Shown here: positions 8,922 through 17,836 of the stretch, piece by piece
Numbering within the stretch: position 1 is the first letter of the stretch
How the letters are laid out: each line of letters opens with the position of its first letter
Origin: Crenobacter intestini
Lineage (GTDB): Bacteria; Pseudomonadota; Gammaproteobacteria; Burkholderiales; Chromobacteriaceae
Direction: 5' to 3'
Length of the DNA stretch: 64,000 bases
NCBI RefSeq assembly: GCF_004919095.1
Contig: NZ_STGJ01000010.1
Location: 62,001-126,000 of the forward strand
Program-made: the position numbers and the translations under genes
The notes under the pieces: generated by a model
Seen by the model: the letters and a program-made list of their open reading frames with translations, nothing else
Told to the model about the DNA's origin: nothing
The model's database searches: none

Positions 8922-9820
8922 CAGGCGGTCCTCCCGCGGGCGGCGTTCGCCTTGGCTTTCAAGAGCGGCAACACCAGCGCGAAGCCGACCAGCAAGGCGG
9001 TGACCAGGTTCAGGTCCTGCGCGGCCAGCCCGATGAATTCGGCGTTCAGCGCGAACGCGATCATCACGCGGTAGAGCAGCGCTCCCAGCACGGTGGCCAG
9101 CGTCACCACCCACAAGGTGCGTGCCGGGATCAGCGTCTCGCCGATGATGACCGCGGCAAGGCCGACCACGATGGTGCCGATGCCCATCGAGATGTCCGCG
9201 CCGCCCTGCGTCTGAACGTAGAGCGCGCCGGCCAGCGCGATCAGCGCGTTGGAGAGCGCCATGCCGGCCAGCGTCATGCGGTCGGTCGAGATGCCCTGCG
9301 CACGCGCCATGCGCGGGTTAGCGCCGGTCGCGCGCATCGCGAGCCCGGCCTGCGACGCGAAGAACACGTCGAGCAGCAGCTTGGCGGCGATCACCACCGC
9401 GGCGAGCACCGCCGGCTGCACCAGGTAAGCCGACTCGAAGTCGTCGCCGATCAGCGGCGAGAACACGGTCGGCGCGCCGATCAGCGGCACGTTTGGCGCG
9501 TCCATGATGCGCAGGTTGATCGAATAGAGCGCGATCATCACCAGGATGCTGGAGAGCAGCTGCAGGATGTTCAGCCGCACGTTGAGCCAGGCGGTGCACC
9601 AGCCGGCGGCCGCGCCCGCGATCATGGCGATCAGGCAGGCGGTATAGGGGTCGTGGCCGCCGGCGATCAGCGTGGCGGCGACCGCGCCGCCCAGCGGGAA
9701 GCTGCCATCGGCCGTCAGGTCGGGGAAATTCAGGATGCGGAAGGAGATCAGCACGCCCAGCGCGACCAGCGCGAAGACGAGGCCGATTTCCAGCGCGCCC
9801 ATCAGGGCGATCATGGACAT
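8921..9820 (-). CDS. ABC transporter permease (branched-chain/BPD_transp_2 type)
   Basis: 299 residues, strongly hydrophobic, about eight to nine membrane segments. The segment ISFRILNFPDLTADGSFPLG near residue 25 is characteristic of permeases that partner PF04392 binding proteins. The cytoplasmic loop MRATGANPRMARAQGIS would contact the ATPase. ATG 9820 has GGAG seven bases upstream. A homodimer is expected because only one permease gene is present. Confidence 0.92.
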   Translation of the reverse strand: MSMIALMGALEIGLVFALVALGVLISFRILNFPDLTADGSFPLGGAVAATLIAGGHDPYTACLIAMIAGAAAGWCTAWLNVRLNILQLLSSILVMIALYSINLRIMDAPNVPLIGAPTVFSPLIGDDFESAYLVQPAVLAAVVIAAKLLLDVFFASQAGLAMRATGANPRMARAQGISTDRMTLAGMALSNALIALAGALYVQTQGGADISMGIGTIVVGLAAVIIGETLIPARTLWVVTLATVLGALLYRVMIAFALNAEFIGLAAQDLNLVTALLVGFALVLPLLKAKANAARGRTA

Positions 9821-9892
9821 GGTATGGCTCCGGGAGGTGCCGGCTTCTGCGGCCGGCTGGGGCGGGGGATTTCCCCCGCCTGCGATGCACGC

Positions 9893-10858
9893 TTACTTGA
9901 CGGTTTCGCTGGCGCGCTTGGCCAGCTCCGCCGACAGCGGCGCGCCCTGTTTCTGCGCGGCGGCCGGGTTGACCACCAGGCTCAGCTTCTGGCCCATCTG
10001 CGGCGCGATGGCGCCGGCCTGTTCGCCCTTGAGGATGCGCACCACGACGCGGCCGGTCTGGCGGCCGATGTCGTAGTAGTTTTGGCCGAGCGCCGCGATC
10101 GCGCCGCGCTTGACCGAGTCGGTGTCGGCGGCGATGAGCGGCAGCTTGGCCTGCGCGGCGACGGCGGCCAGCGACTCGTAAGTGGAGACGACGTTGTTGT
10201 CGGTGCTGGTGTAGATCACGTCGACCTTGCCGGCGAGGTTCTTCGCGGCCGGCGCCACGTCGACCGTGCGCGGCGCGGCCGACTCGACCAGCGTCATGCC
10301 GCGCTTGCCGAGCTCTTCCTTCAGCTCGCGCGCGACGATCACCGAGTTGACCTCGCCCGGGCTGTACACCATGCCGACCCGCTTGGCACCCGGCTTGACC
10401 TGCTGGATCAGGTCGACCTGCGCACCGATCGGCAGCTTGTCGGACACGCCGGTCACGTTGCCGCCGCCGGCTTTCCACGACGGCACCAGCTTGGCAGCGA
10501 CCGGGTCGGTTACCGCGGTGAATACCACCGGGATCGAACGGGTGGCGGCAGCGGCGGCCTGCGCGCTGGGGGTGGCGATGGCGACGATGGCATCCGGCTT
10601 GTCGCCGACGAACTTGCGCGCGATCTGCGCGGCGGTCGCCGTGTTGCCCTGCGCGCTCTGGTACTGCAGCTTGAGGTTCTTGCCGGCGACAAAACCCGCA
10701 GCCTTCAGCTCGTCCTCGACGCCCTTGCGGGCGGCGTCGAGCGCGGGGTGGTCGACGATGGCGGTGATGGCGACCGACTTCATGTCAGCGGCGGCGGCGG
10801 GCAGGGCGGCGCCGGCGGCGATCAGCGCGGCGAGCAGGGCTTGGGTGGTCTTGGGCAT
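9893..10858 (-). CDS. ABC transporter substrate-binding protein, PF04392 (TrpX-like)
   Basis: 321 residues. A signal peptide (MPKTTQALLAALIAAGAALPAAAA) directs it to the periplasm. The mature part starts KSVAITAIVDHPALDAARKG and contains IPVVFTAVTDPVAAKLV and AADTDSVKRGAIAALGQNYY, typical of this family. In Gram-positive relatives the system (TrpXYZ) imports aromatic amino acids; here the ligand is unproven. ATG 10858 is chosen for the signal peptide and GGAG upstream. First gene of the three-gene operon, with its own promoter near 10952-10981. Confidence 0.9.
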   Translation of the reverse strand: MPKTTQALLAALIAAGAALPAAAADMKSVAITAIVDHPALDAARKGVEDELKAAGFVAGKNLKLQYQSAQGNTATAAQIARKFVGDKPDAIVAIATPSAQAAAAATRSIPVVFTAVTDPVAAKLVPSWKAGGGNVTGVSDKLPIGAQVDLIQQVKPGAKRVGMVYSPGEVNSVIVARELKEELGKRGMTLVESAAPRTVDVAPAAKNLAGKVDVIYTSTDNNVVSTYESLAAVAAQAKLPLIAADTDSVKRGAIAALGQNYYDIGRQTGRVVVRILKGEQAGAIAPQMGQKLSLVVNPAAAQKQGAPLSAELAKRASETVK

Positions 10859-10951
10859 GGCGGGCTCCGGTTGTGTTCTGGATATTTTCGGCAATCTTAT
10901 TGCACTGCATGATCGCGTGCAGGGAGTGCCCGGCTTCAAATGTGCGCGATT

Positions 10952-10981
10952 TGTATATTTATTGGTTTTATATTGCTGCAA
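10952..10981 (-). promoter_or_regulatory. Predicted promoter of the PF04392 ABC operon
   Basis: Reading the minus strand: TTGCAG (10981-10976), 18 bases, TATACA (10957-10952). The stretch is AT-rich against the GC-rich surroundings. The leader to ATG 10858 would be about 88 bases and contains a possible stem (CTGCA/TGCAG, 10905-10922). Confidence 0.5.
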
Positions 10982-11053
10982 ATCCCATGAGGTGGTCGCG
11001 TGTGGGGTGTTGGCTGGTTATTCCGTAGCAATATGCTGGCTATTTTCTGGCGC

Positions 11054-11080
11054 AAAAAAAGCCACCCGCTTGCGGGTGGC
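11054..11080 (-). terminator. Intrinsic terminator after aceB
   Basis: On the minus strand GCCACCCGCA-AGCGGGTGGC is followed by seven T (11060-11054). It lies 22 bases past the malate synthase stop codon. Confidence 0.92.
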
Positions 11081-11101
11081 CTGTCGCGTCCAGCGGGCGG
11101 C

Positions 11102-12697
11102 TCAGTCGATGTAGTCGTAGCCCGGCAGGGTCAGGAACTCGACGAAGTCGTCCGAGCTGGTCAGCTCGGCGAACATGCGCGCGGCGTCCTCGTACTGGCG
11201 GGTCCAGCGGCTGCCCAGCTTGGCCTTCAGGTCGGCGACCACTTCGGCGTGGAACGCCGCGAACAGTTCCTGGGTGACCTTGCGGCCGTCGTCGAGCACG
11301 CCCTTGGGCGAACGGATCCACTGCCAGATCTGCGCGCGCGAGATCTCGGCGGTGGCAGCGTCTTCCATCAGGTTGTGGATCGGCACGCAGCCGTTGCCGG
11401 AGATCCACGAGCCGAGGTACTGGATGCCGACGTCGATATTGAGCTTCATGCCAGCCTCGGTGATCGGCGCTTCCGGCTGGAAGTTCAGCAGGTCGGACGC
11501 CTTGACCACCACGTCGTCACGCTGCTTGCCGATCTGGTTCGGCGCGTCGCCCAGCACGGCGCTGAACGCTTCCATCGCGACCGGCACCAGGCCCGGGTGC
11601 GCGACCCAGCCGCCGTCGTAGCCGTCGCCCGCGTCGCGGTCCTTGTCGGCCTTCACGCCGCCCAGCGCCTTCTCGTTGGCGACCGGATCGTTCTTGATCG
11701 GGATCAGCGCAGCCATGCCGCCGATCGCCGGCGCCTGGCGCTTGTGGCAGGTCTTCAGCAGCAACAGCGCGTAGGCGCGCATGAACGGCACCGTCATGGT
11801 GATCGCGCCGCGGTTGGCCAGGCAGAAGTCCTTGTTGTTCTTGAATTTCTTGATGCAGCTGAAGATGTAGTCCCAGCGGCCGGCGTTCAGGCCCGAGCTG
11901 TGCTCGCGCAGCTCGTACAGGATCTCGTCCATCTCGAAGGCGGCGAGGATGGTCTCGATCAGCACGGTCGCCTTGATGGTGCCTTGCGGGACGGACAGCT
12001 CGTTCTGCGCGAACACGAACACGTCGTTCCACAGGCGTGCTTCCAGATGGCTTTCCATCTTCGGCAGGTAGTAGTAGGTCGCGCGGCCTTCGCCGACCAG
12101 GTAGTGGATATTGTGGAAGAACGACAGCGCGAAGTCGAACAGCGCGCCGGAGACGATCTCGCCGTCAACCTTGACGTGCTTCTCCATCAGGTGCCAGCCG
12201 CGCGGGCGCAGGATCAGCGTGGCGATGGTGTCGTTCAGCGCGTACTGCTTGCCCTCGGGGCTGGTGAAGGCGATGGACTTGCGGTACGCGTCGCGCACGT
12301 TGATCTGGCCGCTGATCTGGTTTTCCCAGCTCGGGCAGTTGGAGTCCTCGAAGTCGGCCATGAAGCTCTTGGCGCCGGAATTGAGCGCGTTGATCATCAT
12401 CTTGCGCTCGACTGGACCGGTGATCTCGACGCGGCGGTCCAGTAGGTCGGCCGGCAGCGGCGCGATCTGCCAGTTACCGGCGCGTACGGCGGCGGTTTCC
12501 GGCAGGAAGTCCGGCAGGCGGCCGGCGTCCAGTTCAGCCTGGCGCAGCAGGCGGCGGGCGAGCAGTTCGCGGCGGGTGCCCTCGAACTTGCGGTGCAGCT
12601 TGGCGACGAAGGCGAGCGCGTCGGCGCTCAGGATGGACTCGAACTCGGGCGTGAGCGGCGCGAGGATCTCGACGCCTTGCGGCAGTTGAACGGACAT
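11102..12697 (-). CDS. aceB: Malate synthase A
   Basis: 531 residues, normal for malate synthase A. It condenses glyoxylate with acetyl-CoA to malate in the glyoxylate bypass. Recognisable segments are GAKSFMADFEDSNCPSWENQ, the active-site region TLILRPRGWHLMEKHV, MESHLEARLWNDVF and NRGAITMTVPFMRAY. ATG 12697 has AAGGAG upstream. No isocitrate lyase gene is adjacent, so the partner enzyme must be encoded elsewhere. The gene carries its own terminator; a possible promoter (TTTTAC-17-TACACT) lies in the AT-rich upstream gap. Confidence 0.97.
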   Translation of the reverse strand: MSVQLPQGVEILAPLTPEFESILSADALAFVAKLHRKFEGTRRELLARRLLRQAELDAGRLPDFLPETAAVRAGNWQIAPLPADLLDRRVEITGPVERKMMINALNSGAKSFMADFEDSNCPSWENQISGQINVRDAYRKSIAFTSPEGKQYALNDTIATLILRPRGWHLMEKHVKVDGEIVSGALFDFALSFFHNIHYLVGEGRATYYYLPKMESHLEARLWNDVFVFAQNELSVPQGTIKATVLIETILAAFEMDEILYELREHSSGLNAGRWDYIFSCIKKFKNNKDFCLANRGAITMTVPFMRAYALLLLKTCHKRQAPAIGGMAALIPIKNDPVANEKALGGVKADKDRDAGDGYDGGWVAHPGLVPVAMEAFSAVLGDAPNQIGKQRDDVVVKASDLLNFQPEAPITEAGMKLNIDVGIQYLGSWISGNGCVPIHNLMEDAATAEISRAQIWQWIRSPKGVLDDGRKVTQELFAAFHAEVVADLKAKLGSRWTRQYEDAARMFAELTSSDDFVEFLTLPGYDYID

Positions 12698-12801
12698 GAC
12701 CAAACTCCTTTGTTTAGGACAACAGGTTTTCGGTCAGTGTATTGATATTTTAATCGGCGTAAAAGCGCTTGTGATGCACAGCTTCTTTTACTTTTGTCTG
12801 C

Positions 12802-13302
12802 CTAATAGGCGCCGGCGGGGCGCGTGTACGACGTCCCTCCGCGCAAGGCTTCACCGATGCGTGTGCACTGCTCACTCAGGGACAGATAGAGCGGCGCGAA
12901 CAGGCGGGCCGGCTCGTCGGTGATTGTCAGCTGCTTGTTCGGCGCCTCGTGCACCCAGCCTTTGTCGACCAGGATCTTGACCTTGCGGCGAACCGTCTCG
13001 CGCGGGATGCCGGTTGCCTCTGCCAGCGAAAAGGCATTGCACGGGCGCAGGTAGCGCGCGCGTTCGTCTTCGGGCAGACGCAGCCACTGGTCGAGGTCGG
13101 GGTGCTCGCCGCCATGGCGCTCGAACAGTTTCGACAGCGAGCGGTGGGAGAGCTCGCCCAGCACCAGCGCAAGCAGCAGGTCCCCGTCGAAAGCGTGGTA
13201 GACCGCCCGCAGATGGGGGACGGTCATCTCGCCCATCAGGATGGCCGTCTTGGCGTGTCCGAGACCCGTATCTGTCATTTTATTGCTTGGTAATTTATCC
13301 AT
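12802..13302 (-). CDS. Helix-turn-helix regulatory protein of unknown target
   Basis: 166 residues. The C-terminal half contains a winged helix-turn-helix (NAFSLAEATGIPRETVRRKV, about residues 88-107, followed by KILVDKGWV) resembling the DNA-binding part of CRP- or MarR-type regulators. The N-terminal half has no sensor fold I recognise. It lies 104 bases upstream of aceB on the same strand, so glyoxylate-bypass control is a reasonable guess only. The start is uncertain: ATG 13302 and ATG 13278 both lack a clear ribosome binding site. Confidence 0.65.
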   Translation of the reverse strand: MDKLPSNKMTDTGLGHAKTAILMGEMTVPHLRAVYHAFDGDLLLALVLGELSHRSLSKLFERHGGEHPDLDQWLRLPEDERARYLRPCNAFSLAEATGIPRETVRRKVKILVDKGWVHEAPNKQLTITDEPARLFAPLYLSLSEQCTRIGEALRGGTSYTRPAGAY

Positions 13303-13394
13303 TTGGGGAATTTGCGCGTGCAGCAGCCGCTCATCGCTGGCATCCTGAAGCGAGTACGCAGTTTATTGGAATTTACTGAAAAAGGGTGGGGCGA

Positions 13395-13688
13395 ATGGGC
13401 AGTCAATCTTGGCAACCGCGCCGCGCTGCAGCGGAAATGCTACACGGGGCAACGGGGGGCACCTGGCTGCAACCCTCGGCCGGGACGGACGAACTGCCGC
13501 GCTGGCAGCTGGCGGTGATGCTGGACGCGGCCGTCGCGGCGGGGCCGGGCGACGGCACGCTTGCGATGCGCGTCGAGCGCGCATACGCCCTGCTGCGGCA
13601 GTCGCCGGACAGTGTCCGAGCCGAACGCACGCGGCTGGCTCAGTACCTTGCGGCCCGACTGGCCGGCGAGCTGGTCTTGCCCGGCTGA
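13395..13688 (+). CDS. Hypothetical protein, 97 residues
   Basis: I do not recognise a family. The reading frame has the GC-rich third positions of the neighbours (for example ctg-gcg-gtg-atg-ctg-gac-gcg-gcc), which supports real coding. The middle (DELPRWQLAVMLDAAVAAG) and the end (LAQYLAARLAGELVLPG) look like amphipathic helices; there is no signal peptide or membrane segment. ATG 13395 follows a purine stretch AAAAAGGGTGGGG. It lies divergent from the helix-turn-helix gene and 38 bases ahead of a LysR gene, and could form an operon with it. Confidence 0.6.
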   Translation: MGSQSWQPRRAAAEMLHGATGGTWLQPSAGTDELPRWQLAVMLDAAVAAGPGDGTLAMRVERAYALLRQSPDSVRAERTRLAQYLAARLAGELVLPG

Positions 13689-13726
13689 AGGATGCGCTAA
13701 GATGGGTGCTTTGCCCGATTTTGCCC

Positions 13727-14623
13727 ATGGACGCGTTCAAGCAACTGGAAACCTTTGTCGCGGTGGTCACGCTGGGCAGCCTGTCCGCCGCCGCGCGTGC
13801 CGAAGGCGTCGGCCCGGCCATGGTCGGCCGCCGGCTGGACGCGCTGGAGAACCGCCTCGGCGCGCGGCTCTTGCTGCGCACCACGCGCAGCGTCACGCCG
13901 ACGCAGGAGGGGGCGGCGTTCTTCGAGGAGGCGCAGCGCATCCTGGGGGAGTTGGCCGACGCAGAGGCGGCGGTCGGCGCCGGCAACGCGCGCGCGCGCG
14001 GTGTGCTCAGGCTGTCCGCGCCGGCCGGCTTCGGCCGCCGACACGTCGCGCCGCACCTGCCGGCCTTCCAGGCGCTGCATCCTGACGTCAAGGTGGCGCT
14101 CGACCTCTCCGACCGGCTGGTCGATTTGGCGCGCGAACGCATCGACTGTGCGATCCGCATCTCCGACCTGGCCGACTCTTCGCTGATCGCGCACAGGCTC
14201 GCCGGCAACCGGCGGGTGGTGGTCGCCTCGCCGGCCTATCTTGCGGAGCACGGCATCCCGCGCACGCTGGACGACCTATCGCGCCACAACTGCCTGTCGC
14301 TCGGCGAGAGCCAGAGCCGCGGCTGGGCGTTCGTCGTCGACGGCCGGCCGGTCAATTTGCGGGTGTCGGGCTCGCTCGAATGCAGCGACGGCGCGGTGCT
14401 GCACGACTGGGCGCTTAGGGGGTTGGGGCTGACCTGGCGGTCCTTGTGGGAGGTGAAGGATGACCTGTCCGACGGACGGCTGGTGACGGTGCTCGACAGC
14501 TTCTCGTCGCCGGACTACCCGGTGTGCGCGGTGGTCGCGCAGCGGCGCTTCCTGCCGCAGCGGGTGCGGGTGTTCATCGAGTTCCTGAAAGGCTGTTACG
14601 ACGCGCCCGGCTATTGGGATTGA
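13727..14623 (+). CDS. LysR family transcriptional regulator
   Basis: 298 residues. N-terminal winged helix-turn-helix: MDAFKQLETFVAVVTLGSLS then AAARAEGVGPAMVGRRLDAL, followed by the linker helix. The effector domain follows, with DLSDRLVDLARERIDCAIRI and VASPAYLAEHGIPRTLDDLS, as in CrgA/DsdC-like regulators. Its target is unknown; no divergent structural gene is adjacent, which is unusual for LysR genes. ATG 13727 is chosen because the helix-turn-helix begins there; the frame is open far upstream but without homology. Confidence 0.9.
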   Translation: MDAFKQLETFVAVVTLGSLSAAARAEGVGPAMVGRRLDALENRLGARLLLRTTRSVTPTQEGAAFFEEAQRILGELADAEAAVGAGNARARGVLRLSAPAGFGRRHVAPHLPAFQALHPDVKVALDLSDRLVDLARERIDCAIRISDLADSSLIAHRLAGNRRVVVASPAYLAEHGIPRTLDDLSRHNCLSLGESQSRGWAFVVDGRPVNLRVSGSLECSDGAVLHDWALRGLGLTWRSLWEVKDDLSDGRLVTVLDSFSSPDYPVCAVVAQRRFLPQRVRVFIEFLKGCYDAPGYWD

Positions 14624-14669
14624 GGCGGGCGGGAGGTTGCCGCCGCGTCTGGCCGCGGCGGCGCTACGG

Positions 14670-15095
14670 TCAGCTGCAGCGCGGGACGAAAGTCTCGAAG
14701 TAGGCGATCGCGCCGGCGCTGGTCAGGCCGACGTGAAAGCAGACCGACGGCGGAATGGTCTGGCCGGCCAGTTCGCTGGCGCGGATCAGCTCGTACAGCA
14801 CCTCGACCTTCTTGAAACGCTCCTGCGCTTCCAGGCTCTCGTTCAGCCACGCCTGGATTTCTGCCGCGTGCGGGTGCTGGCTGTTGATCTCCAGCTGACA
14901 GTTGGGGCAGGACACGAAGCTGACCGCCGGCGGAATGGTGATCCCCATTTCGGACAGGGTCTGCAAGGCGAACGCCGAGAATTCGCTCAGTCGACGGCTT
15001 GCCCGGTCCTCGACTGCCGCTAGCGGCAGGCCTTCGGCGTCCTCGGGCAGGTTGAACAGGCGCTGGATGCCGCTCCTCGTTTCGGTATGGGCCAT
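14670..15095 (-). CDS. Hypothetical cytoplasmic protein with CxxC motif, 141 residues
   Basis: I do not recognise the family. There is no signal peptide or membrane segment. A CPNC motif (Cys63, Cys66) suggests metal binding or redox activity. A similar short segment occurs twice: TIPPAVSF at 53-60 and TIPPSVCF at 113-120, hinting at an internal duplication with a 60-residue offset. ATG 15095 has AGGA at good distance; a GTG nine bases upstream is possible. It lies 112 bases downstream of mutS on the same strand, after an AT-rich gap that may hold its own promoter. Confidence 0.65.
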   Translation of the reverse strand: MAHTETRSGIQRLFNLPEDAEGLPLAAVEDRASRRLSEFSAFALQTLSEMGITIPPAVSFVSCPNCQLEINSQHPHAAEIQAWLNESLEAQERFKKVEVLYELIRASELAGQTIPPSVCFHVGLTSAGAIAYFETFVPRCS

Positions 15096-15207
15096 GGTCT
15101 GCACTTTCCTAGCTCTCTATATAAGAATTGTACAAGCTGACTATAGACAACCTGATGGAATATTTGTATCGCGGCGCAAGATTATTTTCACCGTGATGAC
15201 TTATGCT

Positions 15208-17745
15208 TCAATCGAGTTGCGTTTTTAGCTCATACAGTAGCGCGAGCGCCTCGCGCGGGGTCAGCGCGTCGACGTCGACGTCGGCGAGCGCCGCGGTGAC
15301 CGGGTGCGGTTCTGGGGCGGCCGGTGCGCGCGACGGCGCGAACAGGTCCGGCTGCTGTGCCGACACCGACTGCTCCTCGAGCTCGGCCAGGTGGCGCCGC
15401 GCCTCGCGGATCACCCTGGCCGGCACGCCGGCCAGCTGCGCGACCGCCAGCCCGTAGCTCTGGCTGGCCGGGCCTTCCTCGACATGGTGCATGAACACGA
15501 TGCTGTTCTTGTGCTCGACGGCCGACAGGTGGACGTTGGCGACCGCCGGGAACTCGGCGGCGAGCCGCGTCAGTTCAAAATAGTGCGTCGCAAACAAGGT
15601 GTAGCTGCGGTTTTTCTCGATCAGCGCGCGCGCGATCGCCCACGCCAGCGCCAGGCCGTCGAAGGTCGACGTGCCGCGGCCGACCTCGTCCATCAGCACC
15701 AGACTTTGTTCGGTCGCGTTGTTGAGGATGTTGGCCGCCTCGGTCATCTCGACCATGAAGGTCGAGCGCCCGCCGGCCAGGTCGTCCGACGCGCCGATGC
15801 GGGTGAAGATGCGGTCGATCGGGCCGAGCACCACCGCCTCGGCCGGCACGAAGCTGCCGACGTGGGCGAGCAGGGTGATCAGCGCGGTCTGCCGCATATA
15901 GGTCGACTTACCGCCCATATTGGGGCCGGTGATCAAGAGCAGGCGGCGGGCGTCGGCCAGCCGGGTGTCGTTGGCGATGAAACGCTCGAGGCCGGCCTCG
16001 ACCACCGGATGGCGGCCGCCGACGATGTCTAGGCGCGCATCCGGCACCAGTTCGGGTTCGACGTAGCGGCCGGCGTCGGCGCGTTCGGCGAAGGCGGAGA
16101 GCACGTCGAGCGCGGCGACCGCGTGCGCGGCCTTCTGCAGCATGGCCACATGCGCGGCGAGTTCGCCGATGAGCGCCTCGTAGAGCTGCTTCTCCAGCGC
16201 CAGCGCGCGGTCGTTGGCAGACAGCGCCTTGTCCTCGAAGGCCTTCAGCTCCGGCGTGATATAGCGCTCGGCGTTCTTCAGCGTCTGCCGGCGGCGGTAG
16301 TCGTCGGGCACCTTGTCCGACTGCGCGCGGCTGACCTCGATATAGAAACCGTGCACGCGGTTGTACTCGACCTTCAGCGTGCTGATGCCGCTGCGCGCGC
16401 GCTCGCGCGCCTCCAGCTCGAGCAGGAAGTCGCCGCAGTTCTGCTGGATCGCGCGCAATTCGTCGAGTTCGGCCGAGTAGCCGTGGTTGATCACGTTGCC
16501 GTCGCGCAACTGCACAGAAGGCTCGGGCAGGATGGCGTGCGCGAGCAGCCCGCCAAGCGGCGAGTCTTCCGGCAGCGCGGCGGCCAGTTCGGCCAGCAGC
16601 TGCGAGGGCAGCGAGCGCGCCAGCGCGCGGGTTTGCCCCAGCGCCGAGAGCGAGTCGCGCAGCGCCGAGAGGTCGCGCGGACGTGCGCTGCCCAGCGCGA
16701 TGCGCGCGCTGATCCGCTCGATGTCGGCGACGCCGGACAAGGTCTCGCGCAGCGCCGCGTAGCTGGGCAGCAGCGCGCGCACCGCCTCGTGGCGCGCGCG
16801 CAAGGCGGCGTGCCCGCGCAGCGGGTGGTGCAGCCAGTGGCGCAGCAGGCGGCTGCCCATGCCGGTCTCGCAGGTGTCGAGCAGGGAGGCGAGCGTCGGC
16901 GAGCTCTCGCCGCGCAGCGTCTCGGTCAGTTCCAGGTTGCGGCGGGTCGCCGCGTCCATGCGCACCAGGTCGCCCAGCGACTCGACCGCCAGCGCCTGGA
17001 TGTGTTGCAGCTCGCTGCCCTGGGTCAGCCGCACGTACTCGATCAAGGCGCCTGCCGCGCCGACGGCGACGGTCAGCGCGTCGGCGCCGAAGCCGGCGAG
17101 GTCGCGGGTGCCGAAGTGGCGGGTCATCGTGGTCTTGCCCGACTCGGCGTCGAACTGCCAGGACGGCAGCTTGCGGCAGGGCACGCCCAGCGTCTCGACG
17201 ATGGGCAGCGGGTTGTCCTCGGGCAGCAACAGTTCGGCCGGCTTCAGGCGCTCCAGCTCGCTGACGAGCTCGTCGACGCTTGTCTGCATGACCTTGAATT
17301 CGCCGCTGGAGAGCGACAGCCAGGCGAGGCCGAGCACGCCCTTCACGCTGTTGAGCGCGAGCACCAGGTTGTCGCGCTTGTCGTCGAGCAGCGCGGCGTC
17401 GGTCAGCGTGCCCGGGGTGACCACCCGCACCACCTTGCGCTCGACCGGGCCCTTGCTGGTCGCCGGGTCGCCGATCTGCTCGGCGATGGCGACCGACTCG
17501 CCAAGCTTCACCAGCCGCGCGAGGTACCCCTCGGCCGCGTGGTAGGGCACGCCGGCCATCCTGATCGGCACGCCGGCGGACGCGCCGCGGGTGGTCAGCG
17601 TGATGTCGAGCAAGCGGGCAGCCTTTTCGGCGTCCTCGTAGAACAGCTCGTAGAAGTCGCCCATGCGGTAGAACACCAGCTTGTCCGGGTGCTCGCGCTT
17701 GATCGCGAGGTATTGCTGCATCATCGGGGTGTGGGTCTGGCTCAT
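15208..17745 (-). CDS. mutS: DNA mismatch repair protein MutS
   Basis: 845 residues. The mismatch-binding N-terminal domain carries the Phe-x-Glu motif within [16 protein letters not shown]. The ATPase domain has Walker [15 protein letters not shown] (near residue 615), the Walker B region [16 protein letters not shown] and ATHYFELT. MutS dimers recognise mispaired bases and recruit MutL. A normal full-length gene with no sign of decay. It lies downstream of suhB on the same strand, separated by the suhB terminator. Confidence 0.98.
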   Translation of the reverse strand: MSQTHTPMMQQYLAIKREHPDKLVFYRMGDFYELFYEDAEKAARLLDITLTTRGASAGVPIRMAGVPYHAAEGYLARLVKLGESVAIAEQIGDPATSKGPVERKVVRVVTPGTLTDAALLDDKRDNLVLALNSVKGVLGLAWLSLSSGEFKVMQTSVDELVSELERLKPAELLLPEDNPLPIVETLGVPCRKLPSWQFDAESGKTTMTRHFGTRDLAGFGADALTVAVGAAGALIEYVRLTQGSELQHIQALAVESLGDLVRMDAATRRNLELTETLRGESSPTLASLLDTCETGMGSRLLRHWLHHPLRGHAALRARHEAVRALLPSYAALRETLSGVADIERISARIALGSARPRDLSALRDSLSALGQTRALARSLPSQLLAELAAALPEDSPLGGLLAHAILPEPSVQLRDGNVINHGYSAELDELRAIQQNCGDFLLELEARERARSGISTLKVEYNRVHGFYIEVSRAQSDKVPDDYRRRQTLKNAERYITPELKAFEDKALSANDRALALEKQLYEALIGELAAHVAMLQKAAHAVAALDVLSAFAERADAGRYVEPELVPDARLDIVGGRHPVVEAGLERFIANDTRLADARRLLLITGPNMGGKSTYMRQTALITLLAHVGSFVPAEAVVLGPIDRIFTRIGASDDLAGGRSTFMVEMTEAANILNNATEQSLVLMDEVGRGTSTFDGLALAWAIARALIEKNRSYTLFATHYFELTRLAAEFPAVANVHLSAVEHKNSIVFMHHVEEGPASQSYGLAVAQLAGVPARVIREARRHLAELEEQSVSAQQPDLFAPSRAPAAPEPHPVTAALADVDVDALTPREALALLYELKTQLD

Positions 17746-17770
17746 GGGCGGCTCTATGTGGGGGTTCGGA

Positions 17771-17808
17771 CAAACAAACGCCCCGCCGGGCAGGCCGGGC
17801 GGGGCGTT
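17771..17808 (-). terminator. Intrinsic terminator after suhB
   Basis: On the minus strand AACGCCCCGCCCGG and its complement form a long GC-rich stem and are followed by TTTGTTTG. It lies between the suhB stop codon and the mutS start codon. Confidence 0.8.
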
Positions 17809-17836
17809 CGGATTTTACGCGATGCGCTGGGGCGCG

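Noticed and set aside
10859-10981. T-box or Trp-attenuator ahead of the PF04392 operon
   Set aside because: No specifier-loop layout, no leader peptide with Trp codons and no terminator hairpin with U-run are present; only a short stem is seen.
12739-12754. TTGATATTTTAATC upstream of aceB as an FNR box
   Set aside because: The right half lacks the ATCAA/GTCAA arm at four-base spacing.
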